A stretch of DNA of 64,000 bases from Marinobacter salsuginis (GTDB lineage Bacteria > Pseudomonadota > Gammaproteobacteria > Pseudomonadales > Oleiphilaceae), in NCBI RefSeq assembly GCF_009617755.1, contig NZ_BGZH01000002.1, positions 62,001-126,000 on the forward strand. The letters are read 5' to 3'. Positions 27,081 to 39,142 of this stretch are shown here, in pieces. How positions within the stretch are numbered: position 1 is the first letter of the stretch; each line of letters begins with the position of its first letter. The position numbers and the translations under genes were made by a program. The notes below the pieces were generated by a model. It saw nothing but the letters and a program-made list of their open reading frames with translations. It did not search any database and was not told the DNA's origin.

Positions 27081-27851
27081 TTATTGTTGTAGAGCCTTGG
27101 CCGCTATCTGATCATCTGTCTGGCCAAAACGACGCTGTCGACCGGCATATGCCTGCAGGGCCTTGAGCATCTCTTCCTGCTGAAAATCAGGCCAATACAC
27201 CGGAGAAAAGTAAAGCTCTGTGTAAGCCAGGTGCCACAGCATGAAGTTGCTGATTCTCTGCTCACCGGCCGTGCGAATCATCAGATCAGGCATTGGCAGG
27301 TCACCAATACTGAGGTGCTGCTGGATCAGGTCATCGGTAATATCGGATGGCGCCAAATGCCCGACACGCACTTGTTCCGCCACCTTGCGCGTGGCCTGAG
27401 TGATATCCCAGTGTCCGCCGTAGTTCGCTGCAATCACGAGCGTCATCCGGGTGTTGTTGCGGGTCAGCTCCTCCGCCGCTTCCATATGTTCGCGAAGCGC
27501 AGAACTGAAGGCGGACCGGTCACCAATTATGCGCAACCGGATGTCGTTACGATGAAGCTTCCGCACTTCGCGCTCGAGCGCGAACAGGAACAGCTTCATC
27601 AGGGCCGACACTTCGTCCTTGGGGCGCCGCCAGTTTTCACTGGAAAAGGCAAACAGAGTGAGAACTTCCACACCTTCGCGGGCGCAGGTTTCTACCACTG
27701 CCCTGACCGCATCCACTCCGGCCTTGTGGCCAGCCACTCCCTTGAGACGACGGGCCTTGGCCCATCGATTATTCCCGTCCATGATGATGGCCACATGCCG
27801 GGGTCGGCTGTCTGCCGACACCGGAATCTCTGCGGATACAGTTCCCGTCAT
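27081..27851 (-). CDS. uppS: Undecaprenyl diphosphate synthase (cis-prenyltransferase)
   Basis: UppS makes the C55 lipid carrier for peptidoglycan and O-antigen. The 256-residue protein shows HVAIIMDGNNRWAKARRLKG (catalytic Asp), GHKAGVDAVRAVVE, LTLFAFSSENWRRPKDEV and RTAGEQRISNFMLWHLAYTE. In the last motif most homologues have Ser where Ala is seen. Start ATG with AGGGGA. It sits between frr and cdsA, the Pseudomonas arrangement. Confidence 0.95.
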   Translation of the reverse strand: MTGTVSAEIPVSADSRPRHVAIIMDGNNRWAKARRLKGVAGHKAGVDAVRAVVETCAREGVEVLTLFAFSSENWRRPKDEVSALMKLFLFALEREVRKLHRNDIRLRIIGDRSAFSSALREHMEAAEELTRNNTRMTLVIAANYGGHWDITQATRKVAEQVRVGHLAPSDITDDLIQQHLSIGDLPMPDLMIRTAGEQRISNFMLWHLAYTELYFSPVYWPDFQQEEMLKALQAYAGRQRRFGQTDDQIAAKALQQ

Positions 27852-27922
27852 GAAATCCCCTGTGCGGCCGAAGCGCTTGATTGCCGCGGCCTTTCAATTC
27901 GCTTGCAAGTGAACCCGAACGG

Positions 27923-28480
27923 TTAAACCGCCATCAGGTCCTCTTCTTTGGCCTTGAGCATCTTCTCGACTTCCGCAATGTAGCGGTCGGTCAACTTCTG
28001 GATCTCATCCTCGCCCTTGCGCTCGTCGTCTTCAGTAATTTCCTTTTCCTTCAACAGATCCTTGATCATGCTGTTGGCATCCCGACGTGCGTTGCGGATG
28101 GAAACACGACCGTGCTCGGCGTCCGCTTTTGCCTGCTTGACCATTTCCTTACGGGTTTCTTCAGTCAGCATCGGCATTGGAATCCGAATGATATCGCCAC
28201 TGGTAGCCGGGTTCAGACCAAGGTCTGACGCCATGATCGCCTTCTCGATGGTCGGCATCAGGTTCTTCTCCCAGGGAGAGACCGTCAGAGTCCGGTTATC
28301 CTCGACGTTGACACTTGCCACCTGTTTCAGCGGCGTCTCCTGGCCGTAATAGTTCACGGTGACGCTATCCAGGATAGAAGGATGGGCCCGACCAGTGCGA
28401 ATCTTGTTAAACGCATTGTTCAGGGACTCCAGGCTCTTCTTCATCTTCTTTTCGGCTTCTGCTTTGATGTCGTTAATCAC
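27923..28480 (-). CDS. frr: Ribosome recycling factor
   Basis: Frr splits post-termination ribosomes with EF-G. The protein is 185 residues, exactly the usual length, if it starts at the GTG at 28480 ([20 protein letters not shown]). That codon is preceded by GAGG nine bases upstream. The longer open frame from 28537 has no support. Typical features include the triple-helix bundle and the [33 protein letters not shown] and NARRDAN segments. Confidence 0.96.
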   Translation of the reverse strand: MINDIKAEAEKKMKKSLESLNNAFNKIRTGRAHPSILDSVTVNYYGQETPLKQVASVNVEDNRTLTVSPWEKNLMPTIEKAIMASDLGLNPATSGDIIRIPMPMLTEETRKEMVKQAKADAEHGRVSIRNARRDANSMIKDLLKEKEITEDDERKGEDEIQKLTDRYIAEVEKMLKAKEEDLMAV

Positions 28481-28554
28481 TTCAGCATCCTCAATTCGTT
28501 CGTCATGTCTTTTTGCACTATGGCCCCAAACTCCCATGGGGCCTGGACAGCGTT

Positions 28555-29283
28555 TTATTCGATCAGTGTACCTTCTTTCTCGCCGGTTACGATGCGAGTC
28601 AGCGCGCCTGCACGGTTCATATCGAACACCCGCAGCGGCATGCCGTGATCACGGGCGAGACAGATGGCTGTCAGATCCATCACGCCCAACTTCTTGTCCA
28701 GAACCTCATCATAGGTGAGGTAGTCGTATTTCTCTGCACTGCTATCCAGGTGCGGATCCGCTGAGTATACGCCATCCACCTTGGTGGCTTTGAGCACGGC
28801 ATCCGCCTCGATTTCAATACCACGCAGACAAGCAGCAGAGTCTGTCGTGAAGAAGGGGTTGCCGGTACCGGCACAGAAAATCACGACATCGCCGTCCTTG
28901 AGATCCCTGACTGCTCGGCGTCTGTCGTAGTGCTCGACGATCCCACTCATCGGGATTGCCGACATTACGCGGGTACGGATGTTGGAGCGCTCCAGAGCGT
29001 CACGCATCGCCAGACCGTTCATGACCGTGGCCAGCATACCCATATGGTCGCCGGTCACCCGGTCCATGCCCGCAGCATTCAGGGCTGCTCCACGGAACAG
29101 GTTACCGCCACCAATCACCAGACCAACCTGTACGCCAATACCAATCAGCGCACCGATTTCCAGTGCCATGCGGTCAAGAACTTTGGGATCAATACCGAAA
29201 TCGTGCTCACCCATCAGGGCTTCGCCACTGAGCTTGAGCAGAACACGCTTGTATCTGGGCTGGGTTTTCGATGATGTCGGCAT
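28555..29283 (-). CDS. pyrH: Uridylate kinase
   Basis: PyrH phosphorylates UMP to UDP for RNA, DNA and cell-wall precursors. The 242-residue amino-acid-kinase-fold protein has [15 protein letters not shown] at the N-terminus, [16 protein letters not shown], the GTP/UMP region [18 protein letters not shown] and [16 protein letters not shown]. The start has GGGGA upstream. It lies between tsf and frr, with a strong hairpin in the tsf-pyrH gap. Confidence 0.96.
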   Translation of the reverse strand: MPTSSKTQPRYKRVLLKLSGEALMGEHDFGIDPKVLDRMALEIGALIGIGVQVGLVIGGGNLFRGAALNAAGMDRVTGDHMGMLATVMNGLAMRDALERSNIRTRVMSAIPMSGIVEHYDRRRAVRDLKDGDVVIFCAGTGNPFFTTDSAACLRGIEIEADAVLKATKVDGVYSADPHLDSSAEKYDYLTYDEVLDKKLGVMDLTAICLARDHGMPLRVFDMNRAGALTRIVTGEKEGTLIE

Positions 29284-29334
29284 GATGATCCCCTTGTCGT
29301 CTGTTGGCTGCTATCCGGCGTGATACCCGTTGCA

Positions 29335-29384
29335 GGCTTGTATCTGACATACTCCTCAAAAAAGGGGTATCTCAGATACAAGCC
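29335..29384. repeat. Inverted repeat in the tsf-pyrH gap
   Basis: GGCTTGTATCTGA and TCAGATACAAGCC form a perfect 13-base-pair outer stem. Inside it, ATACTCC/GGGGTAT can extend the pairing around a short A-rich loop. There is no T-run on the minus strand after it. It may be a processing site or partial attenuator that lowers pyrH expression relative to tsf. Confidence 0.6.
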
Positions 29385-29467
29385 CGCCACGAGAGCCGGA
29401 AATTTCCGGCTAACGTGGCAGACTCAGGTGATGCAGAGGCAGAGCGCCTGCTGCATCAAACGAAGGA

Positions 29468-30337
29468 TCAGGCCTTGCCTGTGCCGGCTGCAGCAGCAAC
29501 CTCGGCAGCAAAGTCCACTTCTTCCTTCTCAATGCCTTCACCCACTTCCAGGCGCACGAAGCCAACCAGCTCGCCACCGTTGGACTTGATCAGCTCGCCC
29601 ACGGTCTGATCCGGGTTCTTGACGAAAGGCTGCTCAACAAGGCTGTTTTCCTTGAGGAACTTCTTGATGCGGCCGCCCATCATCTTCTCGACGATCTCGG
29701 CAGGTTTGCCTTCCATATCCGGCTGGGCCTTGATGACTTCTTTCTCTTTTTCAAGCTCTTCTGCCGGCATGTCTTCCGGCTTGCCAACACGCGGGTTAAC
29801 CGCAGCTGCGTGCATGGCAATATCACGGGCAACTTCAGGGTCGCCGGCAGTCAGGGCAACAACAGAAGCAATCTTGTTGTTGCTGTGGACATAGCCACCA
29901 ACAACCGGGCCTTCAACTTTCACGATGCGGCGAACAGTGATGTTTTCGCCGATCTTCTGAACCAGCGCTTCACGCTTGGCTTCCAGATCGCCTTCCATCA
30001 GCTTGGCTACGTCAGTTTCGCCTTTTTCGAAGGCAACGTTCAGGACATCGTTGGCAAAGTTCAGGAAGTTGTCATCGCGAGCCACGAAGTCTGTCTCGGA
30101 GTTCACTTCCAGAATGTACGCAACGGTGTTGTCGTCAGAAATCTTGATCAGTGAAGCGCCTTCAGCGGCGGTACGGCCGGCTTTCTTGGCAGCTTTCAGA
30201 CCGGAAGACTTACGCAGTTCTTCGATTGCGGCGTCTACACTGCCTTCGGCTTCAACGAGCGCCTTCTTGCACTCCATCATGCCAAGGCCGGTACGCTCAC
30301 GCAGCTCTTTGACCATTGCAGCGGTAATTGCAGCCAT
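29468..30337 (-). CDS. tsf: Elongation factor Ts
   Basis: EF-Ts exchanges GDP for GTP on EF-Tu. The 289-residue protein begins [20 protein letters not shown], then [20 protein letters not shown], the UBA-like EF-Tu binding region, and [19 protein letters not shown] in the core. I use the ATG at 30337, preceded by GAGGA, instead of the ATG five codons earlier. It follows rpsB in the normal operon. Confidence 0.96.
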   Translation of the reverse strand: MAAITAAMVKELRERTGLGMMECKKALVEAEGSVDAAIEELRKSSGLKAAKKAGRTAAEGASLIKISDDNTVAYILEVNSETDFVARDDNFLNFANDVLNVAFEKGETDVAKLMEGDLEAKREALVQKIGENITVRRIVKVEGPVVGGYVHSNNKIASVVALTAGDPEVARDIAMHAAAVNPRVGKPEDMPAEELEKEKEVIKAQPDMEGKPAEIVEKMMGGRIKKFLKENSLVEQPFVKNPDQTVGELIKSNGGELVGFVRLEVGEGIEKEEVDFAAEVAAAAGTGKA

Positions 30338-30429
30338 GTTCAATCCTCTCAACTGTTCCGAATTCGGTGGGGAGGTGTGCCCGAGGCAACCCTGGGCACA
30401 CCTTACATCTCAAACGTGAAGATAAAGCC

Positions 30430-31182
30430 TTACTCAGCGGCTGGAGCAGCGCCTTCGGCGTCTTCGCTGACCTCAACAAACTCGTCAGCGCCGGCACCGG
30501 CAGACTGGGCCGCTTCGATGCAGGTATCAGCAACGGCTTTCACGTAAATCTGGATCGCGCGAATGGCGTCATCGTTGCCCGGAATCACGTAATCAACACC
30601 GTCCGGATCACTGTTGGTATCCACAACGCCGATAACAGGAATGCCCAGCTTGTTGGCTTCCTTGATAGCGATACGCTCGTGGTCAACGTCGATCACGAAC
30701 ATCGCGTCCGGCAGACCACCCATGTCCTTGATACCACCAATGGAACGCTCGAGGCGGTCCATTTCGCGGGTGCGATCCAGGGCTTCTTTCTTGGTCAGCT
30801 TGTCGAAAGTACCGTCCTGGCTCTGGGTTTCCAGATCACGGTAGCGACGGATAGACTGACGGATGGTCTTGTAGTTGGTCAGCATGCCACCGAGCCAGCG
30901 ATGGTTAACGAACGGCTGACCGGCACGCTCGGCTTCTTCCTTGATGATCTTGGCCGCGGCACGCTTGGTACCAACGAACAGGATCTTGTTCTTGTTCTCT
31001 GCCAGCTGCTGAACGAACTTCAGCGCATCGTTCATGGCAGGAACAGTCTGCTCAAGGTTGATGATATGAATCTTGTTACGGGCGCCGAAGATGAACTTCG
31101 ACATTTTCGGGTTCCAGTAGCGGGTCTGGTGACCGAAGTGAGCACCTGCCTTCAGCAGGTCACGCATATTTACCTGAGCCAT
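30430..31182 (-). CDS. rpsB: 30S ribosomal protein S2
   Basis: The 250-residue S2 protein opens with [20 protein letters not shown] and [20 protein letters not shown], then [37 protein letters not shown] and [20 protein letters not shown], all standard. It has an acidic Ala/Glu-rich tail. It is the first gene of the leftward operon and is divergent from map. Confidence 0.97.
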   Translation of the reverse strand: MAQVNMRDLLKAGAHFGHQTRYWNPKMSKFIFGARNKIHIINLEQTVPAMNDALKFVQQLAENKNKILFVGTKRAAAKIIKEEAERAGQPFVNHRWLGGMLTNYKTIRQSIRRYRDLETQSQDGTFDKLTKKEALDRTREMDRLERSIGGIKDMGGLPDAMFVIDVDHERIAIKEANKLGIPVIGVVDTNSDPDGVDYVIPGNDDAIRAIQIYVKAVADTCIEAAQSAGAGADEFVEVSEDAEGAAPAAE

Positions 31183-31262
31183 GATAGTTACCTTTTTAGC
31201 TTCGGGTTAGTCCTCCACGTATCCGATTACCCCAACCTGGCTCCTTATAAAGCAGGAGCAGG
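31183..31262 (-). promoter_or_regulatory. rpsB leader, probable S2 autoregulatory element
   Basis: The transcript leader carries GGATACGTGGAGGACTAACCC just ahead of the rpsB ribosome-binding site. I recall a closely similar sequence in the enterobacterial rpsB leader, where S2 represses rpsB-tsf translation. A stem CTCCTGCTTTATAAGGAG lies upstream. Conservation is from memory; function is inferred. Confidence 0.45.
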
Positions 31263-31375
31263 CACCCTGGGATAACGTGCCGACACGTGTGTGAATTTGC
31301 CGGATTCGTTTCCAGCGGGCGCGTTTATACCATATTCGAGCCGGTAAACGCCATTATTTTTGACGACCGGCTTCC

Positions 31376-31404
31376 TTGTACCCGGGCCGCAGGGCCCTTA
31401 AAAT
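31376..31404 (+). promoter_or_regulatory. Candidate promoter of map
   Basis: TTGTAC (-35, 31376-31381) and TAAAAT (-10, 31399-31404) are separated by 17 bases and lie about 31 bases ahead of the map ATG. Confidence 0.5.
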
Positions 31405-31435
31405 GCCGGTTTGATACAAATCAACGGGAAACCCA

Positions 31436-32206
31436 ATGCAGGTATCGATCAAGACTCCGGAAGAAATCGAAAAGATGCGCGTCGCTGGCCGTTTGGCGGC
31501 CGAAGTGCTCGAGATGATTGGCGATTACGTCAAACCGGGCGTTTCCACTGAAGAGCTCGACCGGATTTGCCACGACTATATTGTTAACGAGCAAAAGTGC
31601 ATTCCGGCGCCGCTCAACTATAAAGGATTTCCGAAGTCCATCTGTACCTCGGTTAACCACGTGATCTGCCACGGCATCCCGTCAGAGAAGAAAATACTCA
31701 AGGACGGAGACATCCTAAATATCGATGTCACCGTAATAAAGGATGGCTACCACGGTGATACCAGTAAGATGTGGATCGTCGGCAAGCCCAAACCGGGCAC
31801 AGAGCGCCTGATCCAGATTACCCAGGAGTGCCTCTATAAAGGCATCGAGCTGGTTAAGCCGGGAACCCGCCTGGGAGATATTGGCCACGTCATTCAGCAA
31901 CACGCCGAGAAACACCGATACTCTGTGGTTCGCGATTATTGCGGCCATGGCATCGGCGCGGTATTTCACGAAGAGCCGCAGGTTATGCATTACGGCAAAC
32001 CCGGCACCGGCCTGGAGCTTCAGGAGGGCATGACCTTCACCATCGAGCCGATGATCAACCAGGGCAAGTACCAGACCAAACTTCTGCCGGACGGCTGGAC
32101 AGTGGTTACCAAGGACCACAAGCTCTCTGCACAATGGGAGCACACCATCCTTGTGACTGCTGACGGCCATGAGGTTTTGACCAAGCGAAAGGAAGAGTCC
32201 TTCTAA
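31436..32206 (+). CDS. map: Methionine aminopeptidase type I
   Basis: Map removes the initiator methionine. The 256-residue protein shows the five metal ligands in family context: LNIDVTVIKDGYHGDTSKMW (two Asp), the His in DYCGHGIGAVFHEEPQVMHY, the Glu in MTFTIEPMINQG and the final Glu in SAQWEHTILVT. An extra His in KSICTSVNHVICHGIP is the substrate-binding residue. It begins the rightward map-glnD-dapC-yffB run. Confidence 0.96.
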   Translation: MQVSIKTPEEIEKMRVAGRLAAEVLEMIGDYVKPGVSTEELDRICHDYIVNEQKCIPAPLNYKGFPKSICTSVNHVICHGIPSEKKILKDGDILNIDVTVIKDGYHGDTSKMWIVGKPKPGTERLIQITQECLYKGIELVKPGTRLGDIGHVIQQHAEKHRYSVVRDYCGHGIGAVFHEEPQVMHYGKPGTGLELQEGMTFTIEPMINQGKYQTKLLPDGWTVVTKDHKLSAQWEHTILVTADGHEVLTKRKEESF

Positions 32207-34852
32207 GTGGACCAAAGCGAGCTGGAATCCCGCATCAGTAACGCCCCCTCTCCCGTCAAGGCGGCCCGGGAACTGTTAGAGGGAAGGTATAACGCAGATG
32301 CCGAGGCCTTCCGGCAGGGAGCCGATGTCCGCGCCCTTGTCCACTCCCGGGCCGACACCGTCGATACCGTTCTGAGGCTAATCTGGAACCGTTATCCTTT
32401 TTCCGGCTCGCCGGATATTGCCCTGGTGGCTGTCGGCGGCTACGGGCGCGGTGAGCTTCACCCCCACTCAGACATTGACTTGCTCATACTGACTCGCAAT
32501 GGTATCGAGGACAGCTGGCACGATGATCTGGGGGCCTTTGTTACGCTTCTCTGGGATTTGCGACTGGATATCGGTCACAGCGTTCGCAGCATTGAAGAAA
32601 GCAAAACGGCCGCCCGTGAAGACATCACCATACTCACCAACCTGCTCGAAACCCGCACCATCGCCGGCCCGGATGAGCTGCGCTCGGACCTCAGCGAGCA
32701 GGTGTACTCCGACGATGTCAGCACCGATCGCAACTACTTCATCGCAAAGCGCGAAGAGCAGCAGCAACGGCACCAGAAATACGGCGATACCGAATACAAC
32801 CTTGAGCCCAACGTTAAAGGCTCCCCGGGCGCCCTGCGGGACATACAGACCATTGGCTGGATTACCAAACGCCACTTTGGACTGCAGAACATTGCAGACC
32901 TGACGCGATTCAGCATTCTCACCGAGGAAGAGCATCAGATTCTTTTCCAGGGTGAAACCTTCCTGTGGCAACTGCGCTATGGTTTGCAACTGCTGGCCGA
33001 CCGGAATGAGAACCGCCTGTTGTTCGACCACCAACGTGCCCTTGCCCAGATGCTAGGCTACAAGGACGAAGGCAAACGGCTCGGCGTTGAACTTATGATG
33101 CAGTCCTACTATCGAACGGTCCTGGCCCTCGCCGAGCTGACCGACGTGATCCTGCAGTATTATGACGAGGCCATTCTCGGCAGCGCGTCCGAAGACGCCA
33201 TCCGGCCGATCAACAAACGCTTCCAGATTCGCAACTATTATATCGAAGCGGTTAACAACCAGGTTTTTGCCTACGCGCCTTACGCCATCATGGAAATTTT
33301 CGTGCTGATGGCCCAGCATCCGGAAATCAAGGGCATTCGCGCGACCACCATCCGCTCTCTGCGGGCGCACCGCCACCTGATTGACGATGCGTTCCGCTCC
33401 GATCTGGCTGTGACCACTTTGTTCATGGAGCTGCTCAGAACGCCCCATGCGCTGGATCAGACCCTGTCCGCCATGAAGAAGTACAACGTGCTCGGCCGGT
33501 ACCTCCCGGAATTCGGCCAGATTATCGGCCAGATGCAGCACGACCTTTTTCACATTTACACCGTGGACGCCCACACCATGCGCGTCATCCGCAACATGGT
33601 TCGGCTGAGCGGCACCGAGGCGAGGGACGAATACCCCCTGGCCTCTCGCCTGATCCATCGGTTACCAAAGCTGGAAACCCTTTATATTGCGGGCATATAC
33701 CATGATGTTGCCAAAGGACGGGGCGGTGACCATTCGGAACTGGGCGCCATGGATGCCGAGGCTTTCTGCCACAGGCATCATCTGAGTGAGCGGGACACAC
33801 AGCTGATCTCGTGGCTCGTGGAAAACCACCTGCTGATGTCCATGACCGCGCAGCGCAAAGACATATCTGACCCGGACATCATTCATGCCTTTGCCAGGGC
33901 GGTACCGAGCCAGGCGCACCTCGATTATCTCTATGTGCTGACCGTATGCGATATCAGCGCAACCAACCCAAAACTCTGGAACACCTGGCGCGCCTCTCTG
34001 TTACGCCAACTGTATATCGAGGCCAAACGGGCCCTGCGCCGGGGCACGGAAAACCCCATCGACCGGCAAGAATGGGTGCGCGCCACCCAATCTGAAGCAC
34101 GCGAGATCCTGCACGCCCAGAATATGACGGATGAGCAGATCGATGTTATCTGGGACACCGTGGATGAGGATTATTTTCTCCAGGACTCAACCGTTGATAT
34201 TGCCTGGCAGACAGCCGCCATTGTCCGTCACGGCAACAACCCCGACCCACTGGTGCTTATTCGCGACACTCGGGGCGGACCCACGGATGGCTATTCCCAG
34301 ATCATTATTTACATGAAGGACCGGGTTGCCCTGTTTGCGGCAACCACTGCGGTGCTTGAGCAGCTGAACCTGAACATCGTGGACGCCCGTATCAGCTCCA
34401 GTGAGGGTCCCTACTCGATCAGCTCCTACGTGGTGCTGGATGAAAAGGGCCAGCCTCTTGGAATCGACCCCGCTCGCAAGGAACGGGTGCGTTTACGCCT
34501 GATTGAAGAGCTGGATGACCCGGAAGACTACCCGGATATCATCCACCGGCGCACACCAAGGCAACTGAAACATTTCGCCTTCCCGACGGAGGTGACGTTC
34601 TCTAACGACACCATCAACCAGCGCACCGTAATGGAAGTGATCACCCCTGACCGGCCCGGCCTGCTGGCGCGAGTCGGCCAGGTGTTGCTGGAGCATCGGG
34701 TACGATTGACCAACGCCAAGATTGCCACCCTGGGCGAGCGCGTAGAGGACGTTTTCTTCGTCACCGACGAACACGGCGAACCCATCCGGGACCCGGCCGT
34801 ATGCCAGGCCCTGCAGCAAGATCTCTGCAAAATGCTGGACGACATTCAATGA
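32207..34852 (+). CDS. glnD: Bifunctional [protein-PII] uridylyltransferase/uridylyl-removing enzyme
   Basis: GlnD senses glutamine and adds or removes UMP on PII proteins, controlling nitrogen assimilation. In order the 881 residues show the nucleotidyltransferase motif GGYGRGELHPHSDIDLLI (about 75-92), the PII-uridylyltransferase domain, the HD phosphohydrolase site GIYHDVAKGRGGDHSELG (about 495-512) and two C-terminal ACT domains (about 705 and 810 onward). The start is GTG immediately after the map stop, with GGAAGAG in the end of map as ribosome-binding site. Confidence 0.96.
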   Translation: MDQSELESRISNAPSPVKAARELLEGRYNADAEAFRQGADVRALVHSRADTVDTVLRLIWNRYPFSGSPDIALVAVGGYGRGELHPHSDIDLLILTRNGIEDSWHDDLGAFVTLLWDLRLDIGHSVRSIEESKTAAREDITILTNLLETRTIAGPDELRSDLSEQVYSDDVSTDRNYFIAKREEQQQRHQKYGDTEYNLEPNVKGSPGALRDIQTIGWITKRHFGLQNIADLTRFSILTEEEHQILFQGETFLWQLRYGLQLLADRNENRLLFDHQRALAQMLGYKDEGKRLGVELMMQSYYRTVLALAELTDVILQYYDEAILGSASEDAIRPINKRFQIRNYYIEAVNNQVFAYAPYAIMEIFVLMAQHPEIKGIRATTIRSLRAHRHLIDDAFRSDLAVTTLFMELLRTPHALDQTLSAMKKYNVLGRYLPEFGQIIGQMQHDLFHIYTVDAHTMRVIRNMVRLSGTEARDEYPLASRLIHRLPKLETLYIAGIYHDVAKGRGGDHSELGAMDAEAFCHRHHLSERDTQLISWLVENHLLMSMTAQRKDISDPDIIHAFARAVPSQAHLDYLYVLTVCDISATNPKLWNTWRASLLRQLYIEAKRALRRGTENPIDRQEWVRATQSEAREILHAQNMTDEQIDVIWDTVDEDYFLQDSTVDIAWQTAAIVRHGNNPDPLVLIRDTRGGPTDGYSQIIIYMKDRVALFAATTAVLEQLNLNIVDARISSSEGPYSISSYVVLDEKGQPLGIDPARKERVRLRLIEELDDPEDYPDIIHRRTPRQLKHFAFPTEVTFSNDTINQRTVMEVITPDRPGLLARVGQVLLEHRVRLTNAKIATLGERVEDVFFVTDEHGEPIRDPAVCQALQQDLCKMLDDIQ

Positions 34853-36051
34853 ATCCCAATCTGGACAGACTCCACCCCTACCCGTTTGAAAAACTGGCCA
34901 AACTGAAGGCCGGCATTAGCGTGCCTGATCATCTCCGACCCATCTCTCTCGGGATCGGCGAGCCGAAGCACCCCTCCCCGGAATTCGTCAAAGAGGTAAT
35001 TGCGAACAACCTGGACAAGCTTGCCAATTACCCGACCACCCGGGGTACGGATGAACTTCGCGAGGCCATCAGTCACTGGGCAACCCAACGATTCCAACTG
35101 AAAGCCGACAGCCTGAGTCCGGCGAAAAACATCGTACCGGTGAACGGTACGCGCGAAGCCATCTTTTCCCTGGTCCAGGCTGTGGTGGATGCCAGCAAAC
35201 CCGCCACCGTGGTCAGCCCAAACCCGTTTTATCAGGTCTATGAAGGTGCTGCGTTCCTGGCCGGCGCCACGCCGGTGTACCTTCCCTGCGACGGCTCCAA
35301 CGGCTTTATTCCGGACTTTGAGGCAGTGCCGGAATCCGTCTGGCGGGATTGTCAGGTATTGTTCCTGTGTTCACCGGGCAACCCAAGTGGCGCGGTGATT
35401 CCACGGGAAACATTGGCCAGGGTTATTGCCCTCGCCGACCAACACGACTTCATCGTCGCCTCCGACGAATGCTATTCCGAGCTGTACCCCGACGAGAGCA
35501 ACCCGCCGGAGGGCCTGCTGCAAACCTGCGCCGCCATTGGTCGTGATGACTACCGCCGTTGCGTGGTATTTCACAGCCTCTCAAAGCGCAGCAACCTGCC
35601 CGGCCTTCGGTCCGGTTTTGTCGCCGGTGACGCTCGCATTCTCGAGGGCTATCTGAAGTATCGCACCTACCATGGCTGCGCCATGCCCATCCATAACCAG
35701 TTGGCCAGCATTGCTGCCTGGAGCGATGAGGACCACGTTCGGGAGAACCGTGCAGCCTACCGCGCCAAGTTCGAGGCCGTAGTGCCCATTCTCAGAGAAG
35801 TCATGGAGGTGGATTTCCCGGACGCCGGCTTTTACCTGTGGCCGGAAACACCGATGGACGACGAAACCTTTGCCAGGGAACTCTCCGCCCAGCAGAACGT
35901 CCACGTCCTTCCCGGGCGCTACCTCTCTCGCACGGTGGATGGCCACAACCCCGGAGAAAACCGGGTCCGGATGGCCCTGGTTGCGCCGGTGGAAGAATGC
36001 GTCGAGGCGGCACACCGGATTGTTGAATTTGTTAAGGCGAACCAGACATGA
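34849..36051 (+). CDS. dapC: Succinyldiaminopimelate transaminase DapC
   Basis: DapC makes N-succinyl-LL-diaminopimelate from its keto precursor in lysine and peptidoglycan synthesis. The 400-residue fold-type I PLP enzyme starts MNPNLDRLHPYPFEKLAKL, has SPGNPSGAVIPRETL, VASDECYSELY and the PLP lysine in HSLSKRSNLPGLRSGF (about residue 246), and RVRMALVAP near the end. Its ATG overlaps the glnD stop (ATGA). Placement between glnD and dapD supports DapC over other aminotransferases. Confidence 0.93.
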   Translation: MNPNLDRLHPYPFEKLAKLKAGISVPDHLRPISLGIGEPKHPSPEFVKEVIANNLDKLANYPTTRGTDELREAISHWATQRFQLKADSLSPAKNIVPVNGTREAIFSLVQAVVDASKPATVVSPNPFYQVYEGAAFLAGATPVYLPCDGSNGFIPDFEAVPESVWRDCQVLFLCSPGNPSGAVIPRETLARVIALADQHDFIVASDECYSELYPDESNPPEGLLQTCAAIGRDDYRRCVVFHSLSKRSNLPGLRSGFVAGDARILEGYLKYRTYHGCAMPIHNQLASIAAWSDEDHVRENRAAYRAKFEAVVPILREVMEVDFPDAGFYLWPETPMDDETFARELSAQQNVHVLPGRYLSRTVDGHNPGENRVRMALVAPVEECVEAAHRIVEFVKANQT

Positions 36052-36389
36052 AACTGTATGGCATCAAAAATTGTGACACGGTGAAGAAAGCCCGCAAGTG
36101 GCTGGATGAGCAAGGCGTTGACTACCAGTTCCACGACTTCAAGAAAGACGGTCTGGACGACGATCTGCTATCCAAATGGGAGAGCGCCGTTGGCTGGGAA
36201 AGCCTGTTGAACCGCCGTGGCACCACGTGGCGCAAACTTCCCGAGGAGGTTCGTGATACCATTAGCGCCCAAAGTGCTCACGCGATCATGCTGGAAAATC
36301 CGTCCATCATTAAGCGCCCTGTCGTGGAAAACGGCAATGAGGTGCGCGTGGGTTTCAATGCAGACGAATGGGCTGCATGGCTGGCCTGA
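36048..36389 (+). CDS. ArsC/Spx-family thioredoxin-fold protein YffB
   Basis: The 113-residue protein belongs to the arsenate reductase-like (Spx/MgsR/YffB) family. It has one redox Cys near the N-terminus in YGIKNCDTVKKARKWLDEQG, then YQFHDFKKDGLD and the PSIIKRPVVENGNEVRVGF segment with the conserved Arg-Pro. Family members of this subgroup are thought to use glutathione; arsenate reduction is not established. It overlaps dapC by four bases and precedes dapD, a conserved neighbourhood in pseudomonads. Confidence 0.85.
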   Translation: MKLYGIKNCDTVKKARKWLDEQGVDYQFHDFKKDGLDDDLLSKWESAVGWESLLNRRGTTWRKLPEEVRDTISAQSAHAIMLENPSIIKRPVVENGNEVRVGFNADEWAAWLA

Positions 36390-36477
36390 ATCTCAGGGCA
36401 ACAGATCCAAATTTTAACTCCGGAGTCGGAAGGCGCGAACTTCTTACCCCAACATTCAGAACAGGAGCAACCATCAG

Positions 36478-38629
<2,152 letters not shown>

Positions 38630-38650
38630 AGGTCAAAATCGGAATCCCAC

Positions 38651-38690
38651 AAAAAAGGGTCAGGTGAAGGTTCCACCTGACCCTTTTTAT
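38651..38690. terminator. Bidirectional terminator between dapE and slyX
   Basis: AAAAAAGGGTCAGGTG and CACCTGACCCTTTTT form a stem of about 14 pairs with A and T runs on both sides, so it can end both the rightward dapE and the leftward slyX transcripts. Confidence 0.88.
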
Positions 38691-38700
38691 TGCGCCATCT

Positions 38701-38919
38701 TCAGTAATGAGGAGGAGGTGTTTCGTCCTGCTCCGACTTGATATTGGACGGCGAAACATCCTTCAGCTGCTTGTGCAGCAACCGCTTGGCTTCCCACAGT
38801 TCACGGATATCCATTTCCTGCTTGGCCACCTGCTCGCTCAGGGTATTGATAACGTCATCCTGGAAGGCCAGCCGGGTTTCCAGCTCATCCAGTCGGGTTT
38901 CCAGATCGTTCTGGCTCAT
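38701..38919 (-). CDS. slyX: SlyX family protein
   Basis: The 72-residue protein opens with DLETRLDELETRLAFQDDVI and INTLSEQVAKQEMDIRELWE, a heptad-repeat coiled coil over nearly its whole length, and ends in the family's Pro-Pro-His-Tyr. The role of SlyX is not known. It has its own short transcript converging on dapE. Confidence 0.92.
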   Translation of the reverse strand: MSQNDLETRLDELETRLAFQDDVINTLSEQVAKQEMDIRELWEAKRLLHKQLKDVSPSNIKSEQDETPPPHY

Positions 38920-39142
38920 CAGCTATTGGGACTCCCCTGGGTAAATCTCTCTAGAATGTGATCGATGACACTGCGTTCCCCGCTGCTTGGTCAGCGCTCG
39001 GGATAATCTGGTATCATTCCGCTTTTGCCCGCCAGCGCGCCCGTTTTTCGGGGTACTGTCGGTTTTCACCGGCCGGATGTGCGATTTTACCCGATATCCG
39101 GTTTTTATCGTTAGCGTTACAAGAATGGAGAAATTTCAGTCA

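Noticed and set aside
36048..36389. Arsenate reductase
   Set aside because: The protein is in the ArsC-like fold but belongs to the YffB group beside dapC/dapD, and no arsenic genes are near.
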